DNA of 64,000 nucleotides from Bradyrhizobium ivorense (GTDB lineage: Bacteria; Pseudomonadota; Alphaproteobacteria; Rhizobiales; Xanthobacteraceae): the NCBI RefSeq assembly GCF_900696085.1, contig NZ_CAADFC020000004.1:124001-188000 (forward strand). The letters are read 5' to 3'. The position numbers and the translations under genes were made by a program. Numbering within the stretch: the first letter of the stretch is position 1; the number at the start of each line of letters is the position of its first letter. Below, piece after piece: positions 25,193-34,420 of the stretch. Below the pieces are notes generated by a model that had not been told where the DNA came from, did not search any database, and saw only the letters and a program-made list of their open reading frames with translations.

Positions 25193-26304
25193 CGGACCCG
25201 GTTACCTGCAAAGTTACTGTGCATGGGGTTGTTTTCGATAATCTGTTGGGTTCCAGCATGCTCCGCGGACCGGCAGGGGTTAAAAAACGTCATGTTGCAT
25301 TGGGCCGGCATTGCGGTTAAGCAATTGAGATGGAATGGAAATTCTCCGTCGCCCCGATGCTCGATTGGGGCGAGAGCTCAATATTTTCAGGTGGTTAGGA
25401 GGCGGCGTGTGCACGACGTGTGCACCGGAAGATCAAGAAAAATCTCGTCACCGCCAATGTGCGCAGGCTTGTGGCGCATGTGCTGGACCTGAATTTCGGA
25501 GGGTAGGCGGCGGACCAGTGCTGACGCGGTCTCAATTGTTCGAAGTCGAATGATCACGACTCGTGCTTGACTCCCACTCTCTCCGCCATACAGCCCGAAA
25601 AGTCGTTAAATTTCATTGCCTCACGAAAGTAGCTGTTTGGCGGCCCATACCCTGGCCCATACTTCCGATCACGTGAGCAACGAGCTTTTTTCTTACGTCT
25701 GAACGAGGCTGTGTTCTAGGGGTGCCGATCGCTAATGATCCATCTCAATCCGACGTCGCAAGCTCGAGCGCAACCTTCATCGACGGCGCCGCAATTGCGA
25801 GATCGTAGAATTCCACTGACGTCTGAAATGTCTTGAGCTTCCTTGCCATGGATGTCGGCCGCCCCGCGGCTCCGTCCTACTGTTATTCGGCGTGGGGTCC
25901 GAGTGCCGATCGGCGTCTTAAGCGATTGATTGATCTCTCAAGTGTGGGGTCAATGTTGGGCGCCGATTCACAATCAGCGTCGCCAACCGCAACAGCGGGT
26001 GACCATGTCGATGATTTGATCGAGGGCCGGAAGCAGCAGGTCTTTCTGGCGATCATCCTGCGGTTTGCTCATCGCCTTCCCCAATGCCGATGACCCGCGG
26101 TCAGGGAATCACGAATCGCTCAAAAGCAAAATCCCAAAACGCAGGAAAGCGTGGTCCAACACACCGCTTACCTGCAAAATCCAACACTATATCAACACCG
26201 CCTCTGCTTATTTATCAGGCCATTCCGCATTCTTCACGAACGACCCGATAGCTGCCGCAGTAGCTGACCTTCCATTCCGGCCCCTAGCTCGATCACGAGC
26301 GCCG
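25193..26304. other. Gene-poor boundary region of the accessory island
   Basis: About 1.1 kb without a recognisable gene; base composition turns more AT-rich here. Short open frames (for example 25833-26093) show no family similarity and no strong ribosome site. It contains a tRNA-Ser-like 3' end at 25567-25588 and two copies of TTACCTGCAAA (25202-25212 and 26168-26178). It separates the conserved secretion gene from the regulators and catabolic genes and looks like an old integration scar. Confidence 0.45.
25567..25588 (+). other. tRNA-Ser 3'-end remnant, candidate att site
   Basis: CTTGACTCCCACTCTCTCCG plus CA matches the T-loop to CCA end of a serine tRNA (…TCCCAC…TCTCCGCCA). The preceding bases do not form a serine tRNA: no proper D-arm or anticodon arm is seen. 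Integrases that use tRNA-Ser leave exactly such 3' fragments. The complete tRNA and the partner repeat are not in this window. Confidence 0.45.
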
Positions 26305-29300
26305 TCAGTGCGCCAGCTCGTCAAGCAGCGCCTTTGCTTCTTTGAGGTCGACGGTATCGAGTCCTTCTGTGAACCTGCCGTAGATCGGCCCGAGGAGATC
26401 CGCCGCGCGGGCGCGGTCGCCGCGTCCAGCCCACAACCGGGCGAGGTCGGCGGCGGCACGCAATTCGAGCGAGCGCGCTCCCTGAGCGCGTGCCACGTCC
26501 AGCGATCGCATATAACAGGTCTCCGCCTCAGCAGAGCCGTTTCTAAACAGCCATAAATTGCCTTCGACGCGGTGGATCTCGGCTTCCACGAACCTTTCAC
26601 CAGTTTCCTCGGCCAGCGTCATCGCATCTCGCAGGGCGGCAAAGCCCTCGTCACGCCGACCCGGGCAGCCAGCGCCTGCGCCAGCAGGACGAGGTGATAG
26701 GTGCCCTGGAAACGCGCGCCGGTCGCACGATAGGCAGCCAACGCATCCCGGATCTCGGTTAGAGATTCATCATTAGGCTTAAGCATTGCCTGCGCCGACG
26801 CTCGCATGATCCTTCCTACCGCGACCACCATGGCGAGCCCGTAGTGTTGTCCAGCGGCAATCGCCGCGGTTGCTCGCGCCTCGACGACTGGCCATTCGCG
26901 TCGGAAGGCATGCAGGCCACTGGCCAAATAGGGACCGCGCGAGTAACTAACGCTATGCTTGATCCGTTTGGCAATTTCGAGAGCCTCATCGGCCATCCGC
27001 AACGCCTCATCTGGATAGCCGAGCAGCCAAAAACACCAGGAACTATAGGCATAGCCAGGCGCGCCCACCTCCATGCCATACTCGTACGCGATGCTCGCGG
27101 CCTTCACCTCGTCGATGCCGCGATAGCAGTCAAGACCGTCGAGAAAGTAGGGCCGGGCGTGCGCCACGGTTCCAGCATGCAAGTGGCTGCACGCCAAACA
27201 AATGCTTGCCGCAGTGCGGGCTCCCTTGCTTGGTTTTCGCTGTGCCTGGGCGAGCACCTCCGTTGCGGTCTTCATTGCTTCAGCGTGGTACCCCCCGGCA
27301 AGCTCGAATAGCCAAACACCAAACAAAACGGGACAAACGTTTACATCGTCGCCGACAGTCACGCACAGCTCGTGCGCGCGGCTGAACGCAGCCTTTGTTT
27401 CGGGAGAGGCATAGCCTCTCATAGCGGAGCTGGCTTGGCCGAGCAGCCGATAAACCGTCAGTTCCTGCTTCGCCCGCTCGATTGTGTCGGGGAGTAGCGC
27501 CAATTGAGCAAGACCGGCCGTCAAGTGTCCGATCGCCTCCTGATTAGCCGACCCCCGGACCGCATTCTCGCCGGCTCGATACCAATAGGTGACCGCAGGC
27601 GCGGGCCGTCCGGCCTCGCTGTAGTGATGCGCCACCAGCTCTGGACTGGTCTTGGCGATTTCCGCGAACTGATTCTCGATCGCTTGGGCAATGCGGACGT
27701 GAAGGGCACGCCTCGGCTCGCGCAACAGCGTGCCATAAGCGGCGTCCTGGACGAGCGCATGCTTGAACAGATAGCTTGCATATGGCGGCACTCCCTGACG
27801 GAACAGCAGACCAGCTTCAATGAGCCGGTCGAGCGCGAACCCTAGTTCCGCCTCCGTCTTACGCGCCACGGAAGCCAGGAGGGTATACGAGAATACGCGC
27901 CCAATCGTTGCTCCGATCTGCGCGACCTCCCTGGCCACGCCAAGACGGTCGAGCCGTGCTATCAACGACGCATGTAGGCTTGCAGGGACCGCCAGCGCCG
28001 GAGACGGAACTGCCGCAAGCCTACGCTCCGCAGCGTCCTCGCTCTCCGCCTCCATGACCGCCTTCGTTATCTCCTCGGTGAAAAGGGGGATACCGTCGGA
28101 GCGCTCGATGATGTCTTGCCGAATCGTTGTCGACAGCAGGTGTTTGCCGACGACGCGGTCGATCATCACGTCGACGTCCCGCTTGGTAAGCCGATTGATG
28201 GTCAGCGCTGTCACGTGTGGCCGTCCTACCCAAGGCGGATTGAATTCCGGCCGGAAAGTAACGATCAACAATCCACGGAGATTCTGGATCCGATCTACGA
28301 CGAGGCCGAACAACTCCAGGCTGGTGGGGTCGGACCAGTGCGCATCCTCAAAAATGATGAGCACCGGGCTTTGGCGTGACATTGTCTCTATTTGCGAAAT
28401 GAGCGCCTGCAGCGTCCTCTGCCTGCGCTGCTGCGGAGTTAGGTCGAGCGCGGGATAGCGTCCATCATTGGAGAGCGAAAGCATCTCAGCAAAAAGCGCC
28501 GTGTCCTCAATCGACGTTGCGGTGCGCTTGAGAAGCGCGTCAAGCTTGTCGAGCCTCGCTTGTTGCGTGTCGTTGTGTGCGAGGCCGGCCGCTCGTTCGA
28601 TTTGGCCGACAATTGGATAGAGCGAGCTATCCATTCGTTGCGGCGAGCAGAAGGACCGCATTCGCCTATGCGGCTCGGCCGCGAGGCGTTCCAGCAACGC
28701 TGCCGTGAGCCGCGATTTTCCGATTCCGGCCTCGCCTGAGACCAAAACCACTTGGCCCTCGCAGGCTTTTGCCTTGGACCAGCGCCGAAGCAGCAAATCG
28801 AGCTCCTCTTCGCGCCCGACGAGGGCTGTCAGACCCGTCGCGTGTAGCGCCTCGAAGCGGCTTGCCACTGAGCTCGGTCGCAGTACAGCCCAGGCTCGCG
28901 AAGGCCCGGTAATGCCCTTGAGGTCCCTCTGTCCGAGGTCATGTAGCTCGAAGAGGATCCCGAGTAGTCTTCTCGTGCTCTCGGCAACAACGACCGTGTT
29001 CGGTTCGGCGGTCCCCTGCAGCCGTGCCGCGAGGTTAGGCGTCTCGCCGACGATGCCTCGCTCCTGCGCCTCCCCCGATCCAATCAAGTCGCCGACAACT
29101 ACCAATCCCGTCGCAATGCCGACACGGGTTTGCAGAGGAACGCGCATCTTGAGCCCCGCCACTGCACCGATTAGCTCGAGCCCCGCCCGCACTGCCCGCT
29201 CAGCGTCATCCTCGTGGGCCTGCGGATAGCCGAAATAGACTAGCACGCCATCGCCCATAAATTTGGCGACGAAACCGCCGAACCTGCGCACGGTCTCGGC

Positions 29301-29645
29301 GACACAGTTCTGATAGGACGAAATGAGCTCACGCAGGTCCTCGGGGTCCATGCGGGCGGAGAGCGCCGTCGAGCCGACCAAGTCAGAAAACATCACGGTG
29401 ACTTGTCGACGCTCGGCGCCATCGCTAAGGGACTCATCGGTTGTCGAAAGAACGTCCGATGGCGCCGTACGCAGCTTCGAAATGGCGTCGAGTAGCTTGC
29501 GGCGGTGGCCGACAAGACTGACACCCAAATCCTTCAGGTCCTCAGCCGTCAAGTTGAGCAGGACTGAGTAGTCGATAGCGTTCTCACGGAATGCCGCCTC
29601 ATACCGTTCGAGGCCCAAGGCGCGCAGCCATCCTCGGAGGTCCAT
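26305..29645 (-). pseudogene. Frameshifted SAM/adenylate-cyclase/AAA/TPR regulatory protein
   Basis: A large signalling protein read in two frames. The first 1008 codons give a SAM domain (1-60), a class III nucleotide-cyclase domain (~77-245; metal-binding Asp 88 in MFSDLVGST and Asp 132 in GDGVLVYFG), an ATPase domain with Walker A SGEAGIGKSR at ~303-312, and TPR-like helices. Near 26652-26655 one base is missing: the frame shifts to VGVTRALPPCEMR-stop, while the other frame continues DEGFAALRDAMTLAEETGER to a normal end (TVDLKEAKALLDELAH, stop at 26305). The downstream part is also open from ATG 26622. The break may be a true mutation or a sequencing error. Only the last ~115 residues are lost, so the truncated protein may still work. 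It lies divergent to the monooxygenase locus. Confidence 0.85.
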
Positions 29646-30296
29646 GATGGCGTCCTAACTCGCCATAGCGCTATACTGTACGTCAAGCTGGGGCACGTTC
29701 GACGGGGTAAAGCCGGACTGTGTGCTCCTGGCTACAGCGTTGCGGGACTAGGCGCGTGGTCAATCTGATCTCGCCTGGCCGCGCAATGGTTCGTTCACAT
29801 TGACTGCTCCCAATATCGAAGAAGGCTGGGAGTTGCACCGAGCTTAACGGGTGCCCCGCCAGTTAGCGTGTAAATATTAGTAAATCGTCCTCAAGAAAGA
29901 GATCTAACGTTCTTAGGTGCACCACGTAAAAACCGCTGCTGCGTACAGCCGCCGAGGTCGGTGCGATCGGATCGGCTTCTCAAGGATTTGTTCCGCTTAC
30001 CAGAAGGCGGTGATCAGTCCGATCGCGAGGGCGGGGACCTGAACGTAAGATGCCTTCCCATGCGCAGCGGTTTTTTCGAGAGCAGAGTCCTCTTCGGCAG
30101 GACAGCAGCGGCACCGGGGCGGTCGGGGTTTGCACAACGGTTGGGCACCCACGGGCGGAATGGGGCCCACGCATGTCGCCGGCAGAGATACACTGCGAGC
30201 ATCACCCGTGCCACGAAGGCTCCCTCTAGCGCTAGTCGCTGGCTTCGGGGACATAACCGCCGTATACTTAAGAAGAGTCTCGCACTGGAATAAGCG
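29646..30296. other. Divergent control region upstream of the monooxygenase operon
   Basis: About 650 bases between the cyclase/ATPase regulator and the DJ-1 gene. It contains the direct repeat at 29870-29884. Open frames on both strands around 29961-30293 overlap each other, lack similarity and lack ribosome sites, so no gene is called. The promoter for the rightward operon probably lies in the last 150 bases. Confidence 0.4.
29870..29884 (+). promoter_or_regulatory. Direct repeat GTAAA-N5-GTAAA (island motif, copy 1)
   Basis: GTAAATATTAGTAAA: two identical pentamers one helical turn apart, about 225 bases upstream of the cyclase/ATPase gene start. Related tandem repeats lie before several other island genes. 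This pattern suits an OmpR/PhoB-type winged-helix protein, and one is encoded at 36090. Confidence 0.5.
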
Positions 30297-31334
30297 ATGA
30301 CGCGGATCCTGTTCGTTGTATCGAGTGCGCGTGAGATCGTGCTGGCGGATGGGTCCAGCCACGATGTGGGCGTTTTTTGCGCAGAGGCCTTGAAGCCATA
30401 TGATCGCTTCGCGACCGCAGGGATAAAGGTTGCGGTTGCGACCGTGGACGGCCGGCCGCCACAACTTGATCCGTATAGCCTTGAGCCGATCTTCCAGCAT
30501 GCTGAAGAGGACCAGGCCTTTTTAGCGTCGATTACGCGGACGTTCATGCGGCATATCAATGATATTAGGATTACCCTCCAGCATCTGACTGAATTCGATT
30601 TGGTTGCGGCCCGGCGAATTTTTGAAGCGCTGAAGCGTGCTGGTGCAAAGCCCGACGAGGCCCGCATTCCGATAGAGCGGTCAGCGCGCAAGGCGTGGTC
30701 TGAAACTGCCAATTTTGTGGATCTCCTTTCGGCCGACCCGCAGGTCACAGCGAAGATGAGCGCCGCCGAGCTTCGAGAAATCGCAGACGCGGTTCAGGCT
30801 GATGCGAAGAGACGTTCGGACGAAATACGCCAACGTCTTTCGACAATGCCGGGGTTTCAGAAGCCAATCAAATTAGGTGATCTGAGCGACGACGATATGA
30901 TTGGATACGATGCGATCTTTGCGCCCGGCGGATACGGGCCGATGATCGATCTGGCGGCCAACGCTGATGTTCGCCGTCTCGTGCAAGTAATGCACAATCG
31001 ATCACGCACAATTGCAGCAGTCTGCCGGGGGCCTGCAGCGCTGCTGTCCGCCGGCGAGCGACCTGACGGTTTATGGCTCTTCGACGGGTATAGGATGACG
31101 GCGTTTACCAACGATGAGGAGGACCAAACTCCCGTCGGTAAGCGTGGGATGCCTTGGTCCCTGGAGGCAGCCCTAAAGAACCGAGGTGCGGTTTTCGATC
31201 ATGCGCCAGCCGCATGGACCTCGCATGTCGTCGTCGATCGCATCCTTATCACAGGCCAGAACCCTGCTTCGGCGGTTGCGGTTGCGGACGCGGTACTCAA
31301 GCGAGTGGCCGTTCGCGTGAGGGAACTGGCATGA
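30297..31334 (+). CDS. DJ-1/PfpI-superfamily protein with central insertion
   Basis: A 345-residue protein, longer than the ~230 usual for Hsp31-type members because of a ~110-residue helical insertion (about residues 70-185). The nucleophile Cys lies in RTIAAVCRGPAALLSAG after the strand DAIFAPGGYGPMIDL; the C-terminus VVVDRILITGQNPASAVAVA is typical of the family. Such proteins act as glyoxalase III/deglycase or as carbonyl- and stress-protective chaperones. ATG 30297 directly opens the first beta strand (TRILFVVSSA). Its stop overlaps the start of the following SnoaL-like gene (ATGA), which ties it to the monooxygenase operon. A detoxifying role for reactive carbonyl products is inference. 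Confidence 0.82.
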   Translation: MTRILFVVSSAREIVLADGSSHDVGVFCAEALKPYDRFATAGIKVAVATVDGRPPQLDPYSLEPIFQHAEEDQAFLASITRTFMRHINDIRITLQHLTEFDLVAARRIFEALKRAGAKPDEARIPIERSARKAWSETANFVDLLSADPQVTAKMSAAELREIADAVQADAKRRSDEIRQRLSTMPGFQKPIKLGDLSDDDMIGYDAIFAPGGYGPMIDLAANADVRRLVQVMHNRSRTIAAVCRGPAALLSAGERPDGLWLFDGYRMTAFTNDEEDQTPVGKRGMPWSLEAALKNRGAVFDHAPAAWTSHVVVDRILITGQNPASAVAVADAVLKRVAVRVRELA

Positions 31335-31822
31335 GCACACGGGTACAAGTCACGTCGTTGGCTCACGTACCAGGTGCGCTGCCCGATGGCCACCAAGATG
31401 CTCAGGGACTGGCTCTGAGATTGTGTGAACGACTCAGTGACCGTGACTCCGAAGGCGCGAATGCTCTGATTTTGGCGGATGCCGCGATCGACTTCGCTCC
31501 TGCAGGCGTCTGCGGGAGTTTCTCTGAAGAAGGCGCTAAGTTCTTCCGGGACCTGATTTCTGCGTTTCCTGATTTGCGCCTGACTGTGCATTCGGTCGTG
31601 GCCGATTCCGAAACGGCTGTCATTGAAATTACCGTGGAAGGCACTCAGGGCGCGGACTTTCTGGGCATCCACAACCAGGAAAAGCATATTGATGTTGATC
31701 AGGCGTGGGTGATCACGGCCGCTCGTGGAAGGATAACGAGCATCCGAGCCTATTGGTGCCAGACGCAGCTCTATCGACGATTGGGGGTCAAGCGTCTCGA
31801 CCAGATCTCAATCACGGGGTGA
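31331..31822 (+). CDS. SnoaL-like polyketide-cyclase/NTF2-fold protein, first copy
   Basis: About 163 residues, ATG overlapping the preceding stop. It has the NTF2-like cone pattern of SnoaL-type proteins: LCERLSDRDSEGANALILAD (helix), FFRDLISAFPDLRLTVHSVV and ADSETAVIEITVEGTQGADF, then ITSIRAYWCQTQLYRRLG at the end. A ~30-residue N-terminal extension is not conserved. Proteins of this fold isomerise, hydrate or cyclise ring intermediates, or bind small hydrophobic ligands. The tight coupling with a DJ-1 protein before and another SnoaL-like protein after suggests that the pair act together on a monooxygenase product, such as an epoxide or its rearrangement product; this is inference. Confidence 0.78.
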   Translation: MSTRVQVTSLAHVPGALPDGHQDAQGLALRLCERLSDRDSEGANALILADAAIDFAPAGVCGSFSEEGAKFFRDLISAFPDLRLTVHSVVADSETAVIEITVEGTQGADFLGIHNQEKHIDVDQAWVITAARGRITSIRAYWCQTQLYRRLGVKRLDQISITG

Positions 31823-31827
31823 CGGCC

Positions 31828-32280
31828 ATGTCGAGGGTCAATGCAACGGAGGTCGTAAACTCCTTCTTCGATGCCTACCGTAATCACGACGTCGAACGAA
31901 TGGTTGACTTGTGTGACGAGATGGCGCGCTTTCGGTCCATGCCGTTCGAGGTGTGGCGAAAGCAGCGTGTCATCAGGGGCGACGGCAAAGCAAACACGGT
32001 CGGGAAGATCCTGTGGAGGGGTCTAATCGAATCCTTTCCAGACCTCACCAACAGGGTCACGAAAATCATATCGGACAAACACGGCAATATAGCTGCGGAA
32101 GTCGTGATCAGCGGCACACAGGCAAAGCCGTGGTCCTCGGTCGGATCTCTGGGGCGAAGCTTCCAGTCGCCGCACCTCTTTGTATTTCACGTTAACGCCG
32201 ACGGTAAGATCGACAACATCAGATCGTACTCGGACAACGCCGCCGTTCGTACCCAACTAGGCTGTTTGGATGTCGACTAG
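31828..32280 (+). CDS. SnoaL-like NTF2-fold protein, second copy
   Basis: About 150 residues from MSRVNATEVVNSFFDAYRNH, five bases after the preceding stop. Typical SnoaL segments are FFDAYRNHDVERMVDLCDEM, LWRGLIESFPDLTNRVTKII and IAAEVVISGTQAKPW, with a final strand NIRSYSDNAAVRTQLG. It is diverged from its neighbour but shares the fold and the length, so the pair could form a heterodimer. The following monooxygenase gene starts 14 bases downstream. The catalytic residues cannot be assigned with confidence. Confidence 0.78.
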   Translation: MSRVNATEVVNSFFDAYRNHDVERMVDLCDEMARFRSMPFEVWRKQRVIRGDGKANTVGKILWRGLIESFPDLTNRVTKIISDKHGNIAAEVVISGTQAKPWSSVGSLGRSFQSPHLFVFHVNADGKIDNIRSYSDNAAVRTQLGCLDVD

Positions 32281-32294
32281 GATGAACCCACCCA

Positions 32295-34112
32295 ATGGCT
32301 TTGATGAAGCGAGAAGAATGGGAAGGCCTGGTACGTGACGTCGACTGGACGCTGTCGTACGCCGATGACGATGCCGTATTTCCCGAATGGCAATCGGGAA
32401 CTGGCAAGATTCCTCGCGGAGCCTGGAGCGCTTGGGAGGAAAGCTACAAGATCAGCTATCCAGAGTACGTGTCCGTTCAAGCCGAGAAGGAAGCCGCAGC
32501 CTTCGCAGTAAAGGCGGCGCTTCAGCGCTCGACCATCTTCAGCAGCTTGGATGAGGGATGGAAATCGTGCGCAAAGCTCCATTTCGGTGCGGTATCTTTG
32601 GCCGAATACACGGCTTTCATGGCGGAAGCTCGAATGGCGCGGTTTGGCCTTGCGGGTCCGTGGCGCAACATGGCCGTTTTGGGCGCGCTGGATGAGATCC
32701 GCCACTGTCAGCTAAGCCTCTTTTTCGCTCACGAGTTTGTGTCCAAGGATCCTCAGTACGATTGGGCGTTGAAAGCGTTCCACACGAACGATTGGGCGAT
32801 CGTCTCGGCACGCAGTCTATTTGATGCCATGATGGTCGCTGGAAACGTCGTGGACACCGCAATCCAATTGCCGCTCGTATTCGAGACGGGCTTCACAAAT
32901 CTCCAGTTCGTGGGTCTTGCTTCGGATGCGCTCGCGTCGGGAGACATCAATTTCGCCAACATGATCTCCTCCGTTCAGACGGATGAAGCGCGGCATGCTC
33001 AGCAGGGTGGGCCGACCTTGGAGCTTCTGATGAAGCATGACCCTGTGCGGGCGCAGTGGATCGTGGACAAGATGTTCTGGCTGTCAGCGCGTGTGTTCGC
33101 GGTCCTTACGGGTCCAGCAATGGATTATTACACGCCGCTCGATCACCGAAAGCAGTCGTACAAGGAATTTATGGAGGAATGGATTATCGGCCAGTTCATC
33201 AGAACGCTCCAGGACCACGGGCTCAAGAAGCCCTGGTACTGGGATGAGTTCATCGAGGGTCTGGATATCTGGCATCACTCCTTGCATCTTGGAGTGTGGT
33301 TCTGGCGGCAGACAGTGTGGTGGAAGCCTCAGGCGGGCGTCTCCAAGGCCGAACGGAATTGGCTCAATACGAAGTACCCGAAATGGGAAGATATCTACGG
33401 GCCGATCTGGGATCAGATCATTGCCAACGTGAACTGTGGCAATATGCAAGCCACACGTCCCGACACCGTGCCCTGGCTGTGCAATGCCTGCCACCTTCCG
33501 CTGTGCACCTATACCTCTTCGCCCGATGGGAAGTACCGAGTGCGGGACTTTCCGCTCACGCACAACAACTACACGTATCACTTCTGCTCGAAGGTATGTC
33601 GCCAGATCTGGTGGGAAGATCGCGATATGCTCCACGTGAGGACAATCGGAGAACGCCTTCTTGCCGGCGAAATTCAGCCTAGCGATCTTTCCGGGGTCCT
33701 CCAGTACATGGGGCTCACCCCTGAGGTCATGGGTGATGACGCCTATGGCTACAAATGGGCCACGGATTATCGCGAGCTGCTAGGCCCCGAGTCGAGCCAA
33801 CCCCGACCAAATAGCGTAGGCGGCGGGGAAGGCATTCCGAGCGAAGCGCTCTCCATCCCGATCAATGCCAAATTCGGCGACGACTTTGTGATGCATGTGG
33901 TCGTCGTCAACACGAGCGACACGATGGCCGAAGTTGCGCAAAGGGTCGCTTACCATTCAGTCGGAAAGCGCGTTCGATCCCAGGATCGTGACATGGTTGT
34001 GTATTACGAAGGGCGTGCAGTCGCCGACAACGAAAGTGTGAGCCAAGTCGGCATCGGACCGTTCCAGCAGATCTTCGTCGATTACGCGTCGGACTCTCGG
34101 AAAGGGAGATGA
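32295..34112 (+). CDS. Diiron monooxygenase alpha subunit fused to TmoB-type gamma subunit
   Basis: A 605-residue protein. Residues 1-~500 are a hydroxylase alpha subunit of the toluene-monooxygenase (TmoA/TouA) type; by motif alignment the diiron ligands are E104, E134, H137, E197, E231 and H234 (LDEIRHCQ and TDEARHAQ), and the gate Thr is 201 in FETGFTN. A Cys pair C396/C399 with C431/C435 could bind zinc as in phenol hydroxylases. Residues ~518-597 are a complete ubiquitin-like TmoB-type gamma subunit (IPINAKFGDDFVMHVVVV; GPFQQIFVDYA), normally a separate gene. It inserts one O atom into an aromatic or alkene substrate, in the cytoplasm. The next gene starts at the stop (ATGA). The substrate is not predictable beyond this class. 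Confidence 0.93.
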   Translation: MALMKREEWEGLVRDVDWTLSYADDDAVFPEWQSGTGKIPRGAWSAWEESYKISYPEYVSVQAEKEAAAFAVKAALQRSTIFSSLDEGWKSCAKLHFGAVSLAEYTAFMAEARMARFGLAGPWRNMAVLGALDEIRHCQLSLFFAHEFVSKDPQYDWALKAFHTNDWAIVSARSLFDAMMVAGNVVDTAIQLPLVFETGFTNLQFVGLASDALASGDINFANMISSVQTDEARHAQQGGPTLELLMKHDPVRAQWIVDKMFWLSARVFAVLTGPAMDYYTPLDHRKQSYKEFMEEWIIGQFIRTLQDHGLKKPWYWDEFIEGLDIWHHSLHLGVWFWRQTVWWKPQAGVSKAERNWLNTKYPKWEDIYGPIWDQIIANVNCGNMQATRPDTVPWLCNACHLPLCTYTSSPDGKYRVRDFPLTHNNYTYHFCSKVCRQIWWEDRDMLHVRTIGERLLAGEIQPSDLSGVLQYMGLTPEVMGDDAYGYKWATDYRELLGPESSQPRPNSVGGGEGIPSEALSIPINAKFGDDFVMHVVVVNTSDTMAEVAQRVAYHSVGKRVRSQDRDMVVYYEGRAVADNESVSQVGIGPFQQIFVDYASDSRKGR

Positions 34113-34420
34113 TCGTGGAAGATGCAGTTGGACCAGTCCTTAGGATGTGTGACGAGGTAGAATCTGTAGTTCGCGCGATTCAGGATGATAATCCCGCCGA
34201 TCTCGAGATAGTGGATCGGGGAGCCTATGTGCGCGTGCAGCGTCGAGGCTTCTTGAGAGTCACTCGTGGGTCGCTCGAGCGTCATTTGGGCACCGGCTTT
34301 CGAATGTCACGGCTTGAGTCGATCATGTCGGCATTTGCGGGGCGGATTCGAACCTCATCTGATGAGATCGTGTGGTATCTTCAAAGCGCAAGCAGTTCGT
34401 CCAAGGAGAAGCCGCGATGA
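34109..34420 (+). CDS. Monooxygenase effector (coupling) protein, TmoD/MmoB family
   Basis: A 103-residue protein overlapping both neighbours by four bases. It has the MmoB/DmpM-type pattern: VGPVLRMCDEVESVVRAIQD, then ADLEIVDRGAYVRVQRRGFL and RVTRGSLERHLGTGF, ending with a short polar tail. Effector proteins contain no cofactor; they bind the hydroxylase and control access to the diiron centre. The start ATG 34109 sits inside the stop codon of the alpha/gamma fusion, so its synthesis is coupled to it. The tail (SSSSKEKPR) is not conserved. Confidence 0.9.
   Translation: MIVEDAVGPVLRMCDEVESVVRAIQDDNPADLEIVDRGAYVRVQRRGFLRVTRGSLERHLGTGFRMSRLESIMSAFAGRIRTSSDEIVWYLQSASSSSKEKPR

Noticed and set aside
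25498..25588. Complete serine tRNA
   Set aside because: GGAGGGT at 25498 nearly pairs with the acceptor end, but the D-arm, anticodon arm and T-stem cannot be formed; only the 3' end is kept as a remnant.
25833..26093. 86-codon open frame in the island boundary
   Set aside because: No recognisable domain and no convincing start signal; more likely degenerate sequence.
25202..26178. Two direct copies of TTACCTGCAAA (25202 and 26168)
   Set aside because: Eleven bases over 1 kb could occur by chance and no mobile-element genes lie between them; not called as target-site duplication.
29961..30293. 110-codon open frame before the DJ-1 gene
   Set aside because: No ribosome site or similarity, and it overlaps equally open frames on the other strand; left as control region.
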